Assembly (NCBI RefSeq): GCF_003428875.1
Contig: NZ_QQRS01000001.1
Coordinates: forward strand, 372,001-436,000
Reading direction: 5' to 3'
Length of the DNA: 64,000 nt
Origin: Planomicrobium okeanokoites
GTDB taxonomy: Bacteria > Bacillota > Bacilli > Bacillales_A > Planococcaceae
A program made the position numbers and the translations under genes. The notes under the pieces were generated by a model. The model saw nothing but the letters and a program-made list of their open reading frames with translations. It did no database searches and was not told the origin of the DNA. This document shows positions 26,168 through 35,557 of this stretch, one piece after another. Numbering within the stretch: position 1 is the stretch's first letter; each line of letters begins with the position of its first letter.

Positions 26168-26575
26168 TTGAATAATCCAAGCAGAGAAGAAATCAAAGAA
26201 GTTTTGGATAATGCCAAAACCATCGCTGTCGTCGGCTTGAGTCCGAATCCGAACAGAACATCCTATATGGTTTCTGAGGCGATGCAAAAAGCGGGCTATC
26301 GGATCATCCCGGTCAACCCGGTTGCCGATGAAGTGTTGGGTGAGAAAAGTTATGCGTCCCTGAAGGACGTCCCTGAGCCAGTGGACATCGTCAATGTTTT
26401 CAGACGCAGTGAGTTTTTAGAAGAGCTGGCTGAAGAATTTACCGAAATCGATTGCCCTGTTTTTTGGACGCAATTAAATGTAGTGGATGACAAAGTATTT
26501 AAACGGTTACAAGAAGAAGGCTATACGGTCATTATGGACCGCTGCATCAAAGTCGAACACGCCATCCTTAAATAA
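26168..26575 (+). CDS. CoA-binding protein (YneT-like)
   Basis: 135-residue Rossmann-fold protein of the CoA-binding family, with the motif TIAVVGLSPNPNRTSYMV and a C-terminal VIMDRCIKVEH segment. Such proteins resemble the N-terminal domain of acyl-CoA synthetase (NDP-forming). I favour TTG 26168 with AGGTGA five bases upstream; GTG 26159 is possible. Divergent from plsY, ahead of parEC. Confidence 0.87.
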   Translation: MNNPSREEIKEVLDNAKTIAVVGLSPNPNRTSYMVSEAMQKAGYRIIPVNPVADEVLGEKSYASLKDVPEPVDIVNVFRRSEFLEELAEEFTEIDCPVFWTQLNVVDDKVFKRLQEEGYTVIMDRCIKVEHAILK

Positions 26576-26588
26576 GCGGTTAAAGGAA

Positions 26589-26612
26589 AAGGGCGCCTGG
26601 CGCTCTTTTTCT
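26589..26612 (+). terminator. Weak terminator before parE
   Basis: Short stem agggcg / cgctct around gcctgg, followed by five T residues. Confidence 0.55.
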
Positions 26613-26619
26613 ATGGTTA

Positions 26620-26648
26620 TTGACAGATGCCCGACTTATCGATACGAT
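26620..26648 (+). promoter_or_regulatory. Sigma-A promoter of parEC
   Basis: Perfect TTGACA (26620-26625), 17-base spacer, TACGAT (26643-26648), 45 bases before the parE start codon. Confidence 0.75.
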
Positions 26649-26693
26649 TAAAAGATAGAGATATGCGAACAGATGTTTGTTGGAGGGAATTAG

Positions 26694-28670
26694 ATGGCTA
26701 AAACGAAGAATACGGCATATAACGAAGAAGCGATCCAGGTACTCGAAGGCTTGGATGCCGTCAGAAAACGGCCTGGTATGTATATCGGTTCGACGGATAC
26801 ACGGGGCCTTCACCATTTGGTCTATGAAATCGTCGATAACTCGGTAGATGAAGCTTTAGCTGGTTTTGGCGACAAAATCAGCGTTACCATACACGAAGAT
26901 AACAGCATCAGCGTACGGGATTATGGGCGTGGCATGCCGACTGGCATGCACCGCAGCGGGAAACCGACGCCTGAAGTCATCTTGACTGTCCTTCATGCTG
27001 GCGGGAAATTCGGACAGGGCGGCTATAAAACAAGCGGCGGCCTGCACGGCGTAGGTGCTTCGGTTGTAAACGCATTATCCGAGTACCTGGAAGTAACGAT
27101 TCACAGGGACGGCAAGAAATACCGCCAGCGATTCGAAAATGGCGGAAAGCCAGCAACGACGCTTGAAGAGATCGGCTCCACAAAGGAAAGCGGAACGAAT
27201 ATCCATTTCCGTCCGGATCCTTCAATTTTTTCAGCCACTAAATATAATTATGAAACCTTGAGCGAACGCCTGCGTGAGTCTGCATTTTTATTAAAAGGCC
27301 TGAAAATCGAATTGACTGATAAACGAAGTGAAGAGGAACAGTACGAAGAGTTTTTCTTTGAAACGGGCATCGAAGCATTTGTTGAATATTTGAACGAAGA
27401 AAAAGATACTTTGCACAAGGTCGCCTATATCGAAGGCAAGCAGGAGGAACTGGAAGTCGAGTTTTCATTCCAGTTCAACGATGGCTATTCTGAAACGATC
27501 CTGTCGTTCGTCAATAACGTCCGCACACGTGACGGCGGTACACATGAAACCGGCGCTAAAGCGGCGATGACACGCGTATTCAATGATTACGCACGCAAAA
27601 TCAACCTCTTGAAAGATAAAGATAAAAATCTGGAAGGTTCCGATATCCGGGAAGGGATAGCGGCGATTGTTTCTGTCCGGATTCCGGAAGCGCTTTTGCA
27701 ATTTGAAGGGCAGACAAAAAGTAAACTTGGTACAAGCGAAGCACGCAGTATCGTTGATGCTGTCGTGTCACAGAAGTTGATGTATTTCCTGGAGGAGAAT
27801 GCTGACCTCAGTGCATCTCTGGTGCGCAAAGCGATCCGTGCGTCACAGGCAAGATTAGCTGCCCGTAAAGCGCGTGAAGATGCGCGGAACGGCAAAAAAC
27901 GCAAGAAGTCCGATATGTTATTATCCGGCAAACTGACACCCGCGCAATCGCGGAACGCCGCTAAAAACGAATTGTATCTGGTGGAAGGTGACTCTGCCGG
28001 AGGATCCGCCAAACAAGGGCGTGACCGCACATTCCAGGCCATTTTGCCTCTTCGGGGTAAAGTCGTCAACACGGAAAAAGCGAAGCTTGAGGAAATTATG
28101 AAAAACGAAGAAATCTCGACGATCATCCACGCAATCGGCGGAGGGGTGTCATCGGATTTCTCGATCGATGACATCGCCTACAATAAAGTCATCATCATGA
28201 CGGATGCCGATACGGACGGAGCGCATATCCAGGTATTGCTTTTGACGTTCTTCTACCGGTATATGAAGCCGCTGATTGAAGCGGGCAAAGTGTTTATCGC
28301 GCTGCCACCGCTTTACAAGGTTTCCAAAGGGATCGGCAAAAAAGAAGTCGTCGATTATGCCTGGACCGAAGCGGACCTTGAGGCGTCCACGAAAAAAGTC
28401 GGCAAAGGCTATATGCTCCAGCGTTATAAAGGTCTCGGCGAGATGAATGCCGACCAATTGTGGGAAACAACGATGAATCCGGATACCCGCACATTGATCC
28501 GGGTGACGATTGAAGACGGAGCACGAGCAGAACGCCGCATTACGACGTTGATGGGCGATAAAGTTGAACCAAGAAGAAAGTGGATAGAGAATAACGTCGA
28601 CTTTGGAATGGAAGAAGACAGCAATATTCTGGAGAACGACCTGATCCACGCTGAGGAGGAACTCGTATGA
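26694..28670 (+). CDS. parE: DNA topoisomerase IV subunit B
   Basis: 658-residue ATPase subunit of topoisomerase IV, which separates daughter chromosomes. GHKL motifs are visible ([25 protein letters not shown]), as is the Toprim domain with [12 protein letters not shown] near residue 430 and DADTDGAHI near 503. GGAGG lies before ATG 26694. It overlaps parC by 4 bases. Confidence 0.97.
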   Translation: MAKTKNTAYNEEAIQVLEGLDAVRKRPGMYIGSTDTRGLHHLVYEIVDNSVDEALAGFGDKISVTIHEDNSISVRDYGRGMPTGMHRSGKPTPEVILTVLHAGGKFGQGGYKTSGGLHGVGASVVNALSEYLEVTIHRDGKKYRQRFENGGKPATTLEEIGSTKESGTNIHFRPDPSIFSATKYNYETLSERLRESAFLLKGLKIELTDKRSEEEQYEEFFFETGIEAFVEYLNEEKDTLHKVAYIEGKQEELEVEFSFQFNDGYSETILSFVNNVRTRDGGTHETGAKAAMTRVFNDYARKINLLKDKDKNLEGSDIREGIAAIVSVRIPEALLQFEGQTKSKLGTSEARSIVDAVVSQKLMYFLEENADLSASLVRKAIRASQARLAARKAREDARNGKKRKKSDMLLSGKLTPAQSRNAAKNELYLVEGDSAGGSAKQGRDRTFQAILPLRGKVVNTEKAKLEEIMKNEEISTIIHAIGGGVSSDFSIDDIAYNKVIIMTDADTDGAHIQVLLLTFFYRYMKPLIEAGKVFIALPPLYKVSKGIGKKEVVDYAWTEADLEASTKKVGKGYMLQRYKGLGEMNADQLWETTMNPDTRTLIRVTIEDGARAERRITTLMGDKVEPRRKWIENNVDFGMEEDSNILENDLIHAEEELV

Positions 28671-31093
28671 CGCAAATCGAACGTTATCAGGATCTGCCAT
28701 TAGAAGAAGTCATCGGCGATCGGTTTGGGCGTTACAGTAAATACATTATCCAGGACCGCGCATTGCCGGATGCCCGTGACGGGCTGAAACCCGTTCAGCG
28801 CCGGATTCTTTACGCCATGTATCACGAAGGCAACACCAATGAGAAAGCATTCCGTAAATCCGCGAAAACGGTCGGTAACGTAATCGGGAATTATCACCCT
28901 CACGGTGACAGTTCAGTCTACGAGGCCATGGTCCGTTTAAGCCAGGACTGGAAAATTCGCCATATGCTCGTGGAAATGCACGGTAATAATGGTTCCATGG
29001 ACGGCGATTCACCAGCTGCCATGCGTTATACTGAAGCGCGCCTCTCTGCGATTTCAGGTGAATTGCTTCGCGATATCGACAAACGGACTGTTGAATTCAT
29101 TCCGAACTTCGATGATTCCGATATGGAACCGACTGTATTGCCAGCGCGTTTTCCTAATTTACTGGTAAACGGCTCGACCGGTATCTCTGCCGGTTACGCA
29201 ACCGATATACCGCCACATGCCTTGCACGAAGTGCTGGATGCTGTTCTCATGCGGATGGATAATCCGGAGGCAACTGTTGATGAATTGATGAAAGTCATCA
29301 AAGGGCCGGATTTCCCAACAGGCGGAATCATCCAAGGCGTAGATGGAATCAAAAAAGCATATGAAACCGGCAAAGGAAAAATCATCGTCCGTTCCAAAGC
29401 GGCTATTGAACCATTGAAGGGTGGCAAGGAACAGATCGTCATCACTGAAATTCCATTCGAAGTCAATAAAGCGACCATGATCAAAAAAATTGATGACCAG
29501 CGCTTTGACCGCAAACTCGACGGGATTTCAGAAGTGCGTGATGAATCCGACAGAAGCGGCCTGCGCATCGTCATCGAATTGAAGAAAGACGTCCAGGCTG
29601 CAGGAATCCTTAATTATCTCTATAAGAATACGGATCTGCAGGTGAGCTATAACTTCAATATGGTCGCCATCTACAAACGGCGCCCGACGATGATGACTTT
29701 GCAGACTCTGCTTGATGCCTATATTGCGCACCAAAAAGAGATTGTCACAAAACGCTCAGAGTTCGATCTGCATAAGGCAAAAGACCGCATGCATATTGTC
29801 GAAGGTCTGATGAAAGCTTTGTCCATTCTGGATAAAGTCATCAAAACCATCCGCGCATCCAAAGACAAACGGGATGCAAAGAACAATTTGATCGAGTCAT
29901 TTTCATTTTCCGAAGCGCAAGCTGAAGCCATTGTATCTTTGCAGCTTTACAGACTGACCAATACGGATATTACGGAGCTGCAGAAAGAGGAAGCATCGCT
30001 TAAGAAATTGATCGAAGAATTGACGGGCATTTTGACAAGCGCCACCAAATTGAAAAATGTCATCAAAAAAGAACTTGCCGGTGTGCGCAAACAATTCGCA
30101 GAACCGCGCCGCTCAGTTATCGAAGATAAGATCGAGGAAATTACAATCACCCGTGAAGTCATGATTCCAAGTGAAGAAGTGGTAGTTACTGTGACGAAAG
30201 AGGGCTATGTGAAACGGACGAGCACCAGATCACACGCCGCTTCCAATGGACGTGATTTCGCTATGAAGGAATCCGATCATCTGCTGTTTGAAGGAAACCT
30301 GAATACCCAGCACACCATCCTGATCTTTACGACAAAAGGGAATTTCGTCTACCAGCCAATCAATGAATTGCCTGATATCAAATGGAAAGATCTTGGTCAG
30401 CATTTATCCAGTATTGTCCAATTGGAATCCGATGAATCAGTACTTGCGGTATATCCGTTTGAGAACTTTGACGCGGATGCAAGCATACTTACAGTATCGA
30501 AACTTGGCCAAGTAAAACGGTCAGCATTGAAGGACTATCAGGTCCAGCGTTATTCACGGGCAATCAAAACGATGAATCTGAAAAAAGATGATTCAATGAT
30601 CTACGCAGCTTTGGTTACGAAAGAAACCGAACTGTTCATAGGCACAAACCATGCTTATGGCGTTCGTTTCCCTCTGGATGAAGTTCCATTGACTGGACTC
30701 CGTACAGGCGGGGTGAAAGGGGTAAACCTTAAAGACAAAGACTTTGCCGTGTCTGCGGTTCTTCTGGATCCAGATGTCAGACAGGATCTTGTTGTTGTAA
30801 CGCAGCGGGGAGCAGCCAAAAAGATGCGCAGCACAGAATTCGAAACAGGCAGCCGAGCAAAACGCGGAGTCGTCATGCTGCGTGAATTGAAATCGAATCC
30901 GCATCGTGTCATTGCAGTACATGGTGTGACAGGCAATGAAGAGATCATTTTGGAAACAACGAAAAATATTCGACTGACATTACCAGCGGCGAACCTTAAA
31001 CCGGTAGACCGTTATTCCAACGGTTCATTTGTCCTGGACGAGACTTCTGACGGAAAAGTGCAGGATGTTTATCTGGTACCTAATAAAGAATAA
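28667..31093 (+). CDS. parC: DNA topoisomerase IV subunit A
   Basis: 808-residue DNA-cleaving subunit. The active-site tyrosine is in [11 protein letters not shown] near residue 121; the quinolone-resistance region [12 protein letters not shown] has the wild-type serine and glutamate. The C-terminal beta-pinwheel domain starts near residue 490. ATG 28667 overlaps the parE stop codon, so the subunits are translationally coupled. Confidence 0.97.
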   Translation: MTQIERYQDLPLEEVIGDRFGRYSKYIIQDRALPDARDGLKPVQRRILYAMYHEGNTNEKAFRKSAKTVGNVIGNYHPHGDSSVYEAMVRLSQDWKIRHMLVEMHGNNGSMDGDSPAAMRYTEARLSAISGELLRDIDKRTVEFIPNFDDSDMEPTVLPARFPNLLVNGSTGISAGYATDIPPHALHEVLDAVLMRMDNPEATVDELMKVIKGPDFPTGGIIQGVDGIKKAYETGKGKIIVRSKAAIEPLKGGKEQIVITEIPFEVNKATMIKKIDDQRFDRKLDGISEVRDESDRSGLRIVIELKKDVQAAGILNYLYKNTDLQVSYNFNMVAIYKRRPTMMTLQTLLDAYIAHQKEIVTKRSEFDLHKAKDRMHIVEGLMKALSILDKVIKTIRASKDKRDAKNNLIESFSFSEAQAEAIVSLQLYRLTNTDITELQKEEASLKKLIEELTGILTSATKLKNVIKKELAGVRKQFAEPRRSVIEDKIEEITITREVMIPSEEVVVTVTKEGYVKRTSTRSHAASNGRDFAMKESDHLLFEGNLNTQHTILIFTTKGNFVYQPINELPDIKWKDLGQHLSSIVQLESDESVLAVYPFENFDADASILTVSKLGQVKRSALKDYQVQRYSRAIKTMNLKKDDSMIYAALVTKETELFIGTNHAYGVRFPLDEVPLTGLRTGGVKGVNLKDKDFAVSAVLLDPDVRQDLVVVTQRGAAKKMRSTEFETGSRAKRGVVMLRELKSNPHRVIAVHGVTGNEEIILETTKNIRLTLPAANLKPVDRYSNGSFVLDETSDGKVQDVYLVPNKE

Positions 31094-31106
31094 GAAAATG
31101 CGGAAG

Positions 31107-31133
31107 CGTCTCCCTCTAAGGGAGGCGTTTTTT
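31107..31133 (+). terminator. Terminator after parC
   Basis: Stem cgtctccc / gggaggcg with one G-U pair and a 5-base loop, followed by six T residues. Confidence 0.85.
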
Positions 31134-31208
31134 CTATGAGTTCTGCTGAAATATAATATAAGTAAATACTAATGTTATAATATTTTTATTATGTAAACTT
31201 ATAAAAGG

Positions 31209-31232
31209 AGAAAAAGACTCCTTTTCAGGAGC
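31209..31232 (-). terminator. Terminator after the arsO-like gene
   Basis: On the minus strand ggctcct-gaaa-aggagtc then five T residues, 15 bases after the stop codon. Confidence 0.8.
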
Positions 31233-31246
31233 CTTCTTCATGTAAT

Positions 31247-32533
31247 TCAGCAGCACACTGAATCGGCATTATTAAGAATATTAAAAGCAGAAGGGCGGGA
31301 ACTGCAGACGCCAGTTTCCGGCAATGACAGCTCTACTCTTTCCGAAGCTTCTATATCTCCAGTAAGGTAGGCGATAATAGACCTCACTTGTTCGTAGCCA
31401 GTAGCCAACAGGAAAGTGGGAGCCCGGCCATAGCTTTTCGCCCCGACAATATAAAAATCCTTTTCTGGCTGCCGCAATTCTTTTTCACCATGTGGTCTGA
31501 CTGTACCGCAGCTATGGATATTCGGATCGATAAGCGGTGCGATGGCCGGGACACTTTCAAGAGAAGCGTCGGATTTATACCGAATTTCGCGCAAAAAAGA
31601 GAAATCTGGCCGGGACCCTGTATTGGCAATGATTTCATCGAATGGTCCAAGGATTCTTTGATTTTCTTCCTGAATAATTGTCAGATGCAATTGATTGAAC
31701 GCATTCCGGGAGACTTGACTGATAAAACTTTCTTCTTCAATGTTAAGCACTCCAGCTGTCACACTCTGTTTCATTTTACTGCCAAGTTCCCCTCTGGCTG
31801 CCAGTTGATCTGTATCGCCTCCGCCAAACAATGAGTTTTGGATTTTACTGCGCAATAGCCAGGTAATCTGAGTGCCGGGATATTCTTTTTTCAATTCAAG
31901 CAAATCGAGTACCGAGTTAAATGCCGAATGTCCGCTCCCGACGACTGCCACATTCTTTCCGGCAAAAACGGTCCGGTCATTATCCAAAATGTCCGGCAGG
32001 CGGGTATGGATGGAATCGTCAGACGATGAAAATCCACCGGAGATCAACGGATTCGGCTGCTGCCAGGTTCCTGTCGCGTCGATGACTGCTTTAGCTTCAA
32101 AGTGCAAATATTGTCCTGAATTCTCCACGGTAACCTGAAACGGCATAGCTTCGCGGCCTTGATCCCGCATTTTATCCAAGCCGCGCTTCTGGATATGGTG
32201 TACACGGCTGTTCAGATGTATAAAAGGTGCGAGTTCCGGCAACTGTCCCAATGGCTGCAGATACTCCTCTGCAATTTCCGAAGCAAAAGGCAGCGTGTCT
32301 GAATCCGGCAGGGCAAAGCCATTCTTCAATAGCAGTTCCTTGGCAGCAGCATCCATGTTATAGCGCCATGCAGAGAACAGTTTCGCATGGCCATAATCGA
32401 GAAAATTCGTACCTAAACTTGAACCGGATTCAAAAAGGACGAAATTTTCTCCTCTGACCGCCAGCTGGGCGGCGGCTGCCAAACCGACTGGTCCGCCGCC
32501 GATAATCGCTACCGGTAAATCGCTCTTTTTCAT
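31247..32533 (-). CDS. FAD/NAD(P)-dependent monooxygenase-like flavoprotein (ArsO-like)
   Basis: 428-residue flavoprotein with an N-terminal FAD-binding GGGPVGLAAAAQL motif and a second dinucleotide-binding motif VVGSGHSAFNSVLDL near residue 195. The C-terminal part (APTFLLATGYEQVRSI, then LPETGVCSS) and the terminal cysteine pair resemble ArsO-type flavoproteins of arsenic operons. It sits directly downstream of an ArsR-family gene and has its own ArsR-type operator. ATG 32533 has AAGGAGTG upstream. Involvement in arsenic or organoarsenical metabolism is inferred; no arsB or arsC is in the window. Confidence 0.65.
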   Translation of the reverse strand: MKKSDLPVAIIGGGPVGLAAAAQLAVRGENFVLFESGSSLGTNFLDYGHAKLFSAWRYNMDAAAKELLLKNGFALPDSDTLPFASEIAEEYLQPLGQLPELAPFIHLNSRVHHIQKRGLDKMRDQGREAMPFQVTVENSGQYLHFEAKAVIDATGTWQQPNPLISGGFSSSDDSIHTRLPDILDNDRTVFAGKNVAVVGSGHSAFNSVLDLLELKKEYPGTQITWLLRSKIQNSLFGGGDTDQLAARGELGSKMKQSVTAGVLNIEEESFISQVSRNAFNQLHLTIIQEENQRILGPFDEIIANTGSRPDFSFLREIRYKSDASLESVPAIAPLIDPNIHSCGTVRPHGEKELRQPEKDFYIVGAKSYGRAPTFLLATGYEQVRSIIAYLTGDIEASERVELSLPETGVCSSRPSAFNILNNADSVCC

Positions 32534-32548
32534 TTTCAACACTCCTTA

Positions 32549-32564
32549 ATCAAATTATTTTGAT
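32549..32564. promoter_or_regulatory. ArsR-type operator 1 (arsR-arsO gap)
   Basis: Perfect inverted repeat ATCAAA-ttat-TTTGAT between the regulator and flavoprotein genes, 16 bases before the latter's start codon. Arms identical to operators 2 and 3, so the flavoprotein gene may have separate control. Confidence 0.7.
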
Positions 32565-32590
32565 TTATTAAGTAAAATAGTATCCATCCT

Positions 32591-32911
32591 TTAACAGGAT
32601 GGAGTGATGACGTTGCAAATCTGATTTGAAATCAAGCGGTTCATCTCTTTCTGATTGATTGAATAGAAGCTCCAGGTGCCTTTGGTTTCTTTATTCAGTA
32701 AGCGCGCGTTCAATAAAATCTTCAGATGATAAGACAGTTTCGACTGGGGAAGATCCAATACTTCTGTCAGATCGCAGACACAAGCGGAATTCTTCCGGCA
32801 AATCGTATTTAGGATTTCGAGGCGTTTTGGATCAGCCAACGCCTTATATTGGAGAGCGAGGTTTTCAAAAGCGTCTTTTTCAGTTTCAGCTGAAAGAGGT
32901 CTGACATTCAT
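32591..32911 (-). CDS. arsR: ArsR-family metalloregulator
   Basis: 106-residue winged-helix repressor. The recognition region follows ACVCDLTEVLDLPQSKLSYHL; the CVC motif matches the As(III)-binding ELCVCDL site of ArsR, and a third cysteine ends the protein (TPSC). It probably binds the three ATCAAA-N4-TTTGAT palindromes around it and releases them on binding As(III) or Sb(III). Confidence 0.85.
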   Translation of the reverse strand: MNVRPLSAETEKDAFENLALQYKALADPKRLEILNTICRKNSACVCDLTEVLDLPQSKLSYHLKILLNARLLNKETKGTWSFYSINQKEMNRLISNQICNVITPSC

Positions 32912-32934
32912 AAAGCGATCATCCTTCCGATTGG

Positions 32935-32950
32935 ATCAAAATTATTTGAT
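32935..32950. promoter_or_regulatory. ArsR-type operator 2
   Basis: ATCAAA-atta-TTTGAT, 24 bases upstream of the arsR start codon and just downstream of its -10 element (TATAAT, 32962-32957); binding here would block transcription start. Confidence 0.72.
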
Positions 32951-32992
32951 GAATTGATTATATATCCATTCGGTTTGCAGCGCAACGAATAA

Positions 32993-33008
32993 ATCAAAAA
33001 TATTTGAT
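32993..33008. promoter_or_regulatory. ArsR-type operator 3
   Basis: ATCAAA-aata-TTTGAT, just upstream of the arsR -35 region; centre-to-centre distance from operator 2 is 58 bases. Confidence 0.7.
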
Positions 33009-33080
33009 TTATTTATTGTATGCTCACTGATCCAGAAGGGGGAAGAGTCGGCTTTAAATACATGGCCAGCTTTTGACAAG

Positions 33081-33110
33081 AAAAAAAAGCAACCTTATAA
33101 GGGTTGCTTT
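33081..33110 (-). terminator. Terminator of the DUF948 gene
   Basis: Minus strand agcaaccctt / aaggttgct followed by eight T residues, 11 bases after the stop codon. Confidence 0.85.
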
Positions 33111-33120
33111 TAGGGGAAGT

Positions 33121-33597
33121 TCAGCGTACTTTCCCGAAATATAATGTATCGTAATTTTCATGTTCAGCATCCGGATTGATCGTCTGCAGGTCCTGAGGCA
33201 GATGGATGATGCTGTCTGCAGTGTTTGTCAAACGTTTCACCTGGCGCTTGTTCTTCGGATCATGTTCAGAGCGTGTTACGATTCTGTCCGTTATGGCTCG
33301 CACAGCCGCGTTCATATCAACCACAGAATTAACAGTACCTTTCGCAGCATCGACAAGGACGCTGACTTTTTCTGATTTCACAGCAATTTCCTCTTTCAGT
33401 TCGGTTGTTGTGTGGGTGAGGTTGGAAACCTCCAAATTCAGACCGTCGACGCGTTCTTTCAGATTATCTGTTGAACCTTTTATCTTTTTCATTGGTTCTT
33501 TCATGCCTTTGATGAACAATACTACTCCGATGATTGCAATAATCAGTCCCACCACGAGAATTCCGAGCGCAATCCACCACCAAATTGTTGAGTCCAT
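33121..33597 (-). CDS. DUF948 membrane protein (YtxG-like general stress protein)
   Basis: 158-residue protein with one N-terminal transmembrane helix (residues 6-29) and a long amphipathic helical part (residues 35-115), which is the DUF948/YtxG pattern. GAGGAGG precedes ATG 33597. Upstream lies a candidate sigma-B promoter with a perfect GGGTAT -10, consistent with stress control of ytxG in B. subtilis. Confidence 0.83.
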   Translation of the reverse strand: MDSTIWWWIALGILVVGLIIAIIGVVLFIKGMKEPMKKIKGSTDNLKERVDGLNLEVSNLTHTTTELKEEIAVKSEKVSVLVDAAKGTVNSVVDMNAAVRAITDRIVTRSEHDPKNKRQVKRLTNTADSIIHLPQDLQTINPDAEHENYDTLYFGKVR

Positions 33598-33637
33598 TAA
33601 TATTCCTCCTCTAATATGTTCGCGTATTGTTCATTCT

Positions 33638-33663
33638 ATACCCCTAATTCCCGCCGAATTAAC
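33638..33663 (-). promoter_or_regulatory. Candidate sigma-B promoter of the DUF948 gene
   Basis: Minus strand GTTAAT (33663-33658), 14-base spacer and perfect GGGTAT (33643-33638), 41 bases before the start codon. Confidence 0.5.
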
Positions 33664-33689
33664 ATAAATGACCTTTTCGATTTGCAGGT

Positions 33690-34781
33690 TTATTCATAAA
33701 GCTTTTTGTATTGTTCCATAAAATTCCGGTCAATCCGCTTTTTGAGCAGCCAGGGGACTTTTCCGTGTGCCGAAAAATCTCCATAAGTCAGAAAAGCTTC
33801 TCCGCCTCCTGTCGACAGAATCGAGACATAACGTTCCTGGGGAATGAATGCCTCCAGGCCAATGGAAGCGATTCGGCTTTTCAGATTACGCCAGAGGATG
33901 GGTCCTTGTCTTACCGCGTAAACGCCATTTTTCGGCAAGATCGGATAGCGTTGGATCGTTATGCAGTCGCCTGCACCGAAAATCTCAGGATAATGGACAT
34001 TCTGTAAACATTCGTTTACTAGAAGAAATCCTGTGGGATCTGTGTCCAGTCCTGAATCCCGGAAGACCGGAAAACTTTTAGGCCCTGTTAGCCATAGGAT
34101 TTCGGTTTGGGGAAAAAGCTGTCCGGAACTCGTGATAATTTCTTCAGGAGTAATTGTCTCCACAGATTCATTTGTGAAAAAAGACAAATCTTTCTGTCTG
34201 GCAATGGATTCAATTTTCCTGGAAATCCGTTTATGTAATCCGGCAAGGAGTGGTGTTGCACTGAATAATAGTGTGTTGGCCGGCAACTGCTGCTGCTTTC
34301 TCCAGGCATTGATGGAAAAAGCCAATTCAACCCCAGATGCACCGCCGCCCACTATTGCCGGAGTTTCAGTTTCACGTATTCGTCGCAATTGATCAGGAAA
34401 CAGGAAATTCGGTTTTATGGCTGTTATATACGGTTTCATATCTGACGGCGCTCCCGAAGTGGAACCGATATCGAACGACACCAGATCATAGTCATAAATC
34501 GCTCCGTTGGCACCGGTAAGCTGTTTGGCAATTGCATTCACGGCAACTACCTGATCAGTCACAAATTCTGCTCCGACTTTTTCACAGATCCGTTTCAAAT
34601 CGATGCGGATTTCTTCCTCGCTGTAGACGTCTTCAGTAAATCCGGAAAACATGCCTGAGTAGTATTGATGCCTTGATGGGGAAATTAAAAGGACGCGGCA
34701 GTTTGAAGGGAAGTCAGTTGCCAGCTGCTGAAGACAATGCAGATGGGCATGTCCGCCGCCAGTCAAAACCAGGGTTTTCAT
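33690..34781 (-). CDS. FAD-dependent pyridine nucleotide oxidoreductase, SelD-N-terminal-like family
   Basis: 363-residue flavoprotein starting MKTLVLTGGGHAHLHCL, with the YYSGMFSG segment and a second nucleotide-binding motif AIVGGGASGVELAFS near residue 142; FGAGDCITI near residue 273 completes the FAD site. This combination is typical of the NDH-2-like domain found fused to selenophosphate synthetase SelD in many bacteria and of stand-alone relatives (TIGR03169 type). No selD is nearby. It lies 15 bases downstream of a CDP-alcohol phosphatidyltransferase gene and divergent from the MerA-like cluster, so it probably belongs to the same functional unit. Confidence 0.8.
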   Translation of the reverse strand: MKTLVLTGGGHAHLHCLQQLATDFPSNCRVLLISPSRHQYYSGMFSGFTEDVYSEEEIRIDLKRICEKVGAEFVTDQVVAVNAIAKQLTGANGAIYDYDLVSFDIGSTSGAPSDMKPYITAIKPNFLFPDQLRRIRETETPAIVGGGASGVELAFSINAWRKQQQLPANTLLFSATPLLAGLHKRISRKIESIARQKDLSFFTNESVETITPEEIITSSGQLFPQTEILWLTGPKSFPVFRDSGLDTDPTGFLLVNECLQNVHYPEIFGAGDCITIQRYPILPKNGVYAVRQGPILWRNLKSRIASIGLEAFIPQERYVSILSTGGGEAFLTYGDFSAHGKVPWLLKKRIDRNFMEQYKKLYE

Positions 34782-34796
34782 CTTATCGCCTCCATT

Positions 34797-35378
34797 CTAT
34801 TTCAATATTTTGCGGGCTTCGGCCATCCGCTGAAGGATTGTAATGATTTGCATCGCCAAAAATATCAAAGTAATAACAGTTAAATATGTTGAAAAGGCAA
34901 TCATTAGGGTAAACAGAATAAAACCTTCTGTTCTTTCAGCTAACCCCGCCTGATAATAGAAGGATTTCATCCCCTGCTTATCCGATAAGGCACCCACTGT
35001 AAGAAAAACAGTCATCGCGATTATGATGGACACACTCAACAGCAGCAATGCCCACATCGATTCGGGAAACCGGAATGCCAATCCAAGGATTACGCTGATT
35101 TCCACCATCCGGTCAAAACTGATGTCAAGCAGGGTCCCCCAGGCAGAGGGCTTCGTTTTTCGGGCCATCGTTCCGTCTACGACATCGAGATAGCCGGACA
35201 GCCATAGGGCGGCTATTGCTATCAATGGCTGGTCCAGGTAGATGAAAACACCCGTGGACAATCCGATGATAAAAGCGATTTTGGTAACAGAATCGGCAGT
35301 CAAGCCGCGTTTCAGTAAATAATCAGCCGTTTTTTCAACCATAGGCTGAACATGTTTTCGCGCATGTGTATCAAGCAT
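34797..35378 (-). CDS. CDP-alcohol phosphatidyltransferase family protein (YnjF-like)
   Basis: 193-residue membrane protein with six helices and the complete family motif DGxxAR-x8-G-x3-D-x3-D, here spanning DGTMARK...WGTLLDISFDR near residues 67-90. It should transfer a phosphatidyl group from CDP-diacylglycerol to an alcohol, or make a related lipid. E. coli ynjF, a protein of this family, lies in the ynj locus whose other members are encoded divergently here. Confidence 0.85.
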   Translation of the reverse strand: MLDTHARKHVQPMVEKTADYLLKRGLTADSVTKIAFIIGLSTGVFIYLDQPLIAIAALWLSGYLDVVDGTMARKTKPSAWGTLLDISFDRMVEISVILGLAFRFPESMWALLLLSVSIIIAMTVFLTVGALSDKQGMKSFYYQAGLAERTEGFILFTLMIAFSTYLTVITLIFLAMQIITILQRMAEARKILK

Positions 35379-35557
35379 AGAATCACCTTTTCATTGTCGG
35401 GTTGATTTCAGTATAGTATATCTCCTGACTTCAAACCCGCAATTTCACTTTTGAAGCCGGAGCCGCTTGAACAAGTGGCCGAGGGTAAATAAGAGCAAAA
35501 GTTCAGCCTTTATTGCTAAACTGAATTTATTACAGGAAAAGAAAGGAAATGGTTGAG

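Noticed and set aside
35379-35548. Clear promoters for the two divergent operons of the ynj-like cluster
   Set aside because: Several TATACT-like hexamers exist on the minus strand but no -35/-10 pair with good spacing, and no shared operator palindrome was found, so I list no promoter.
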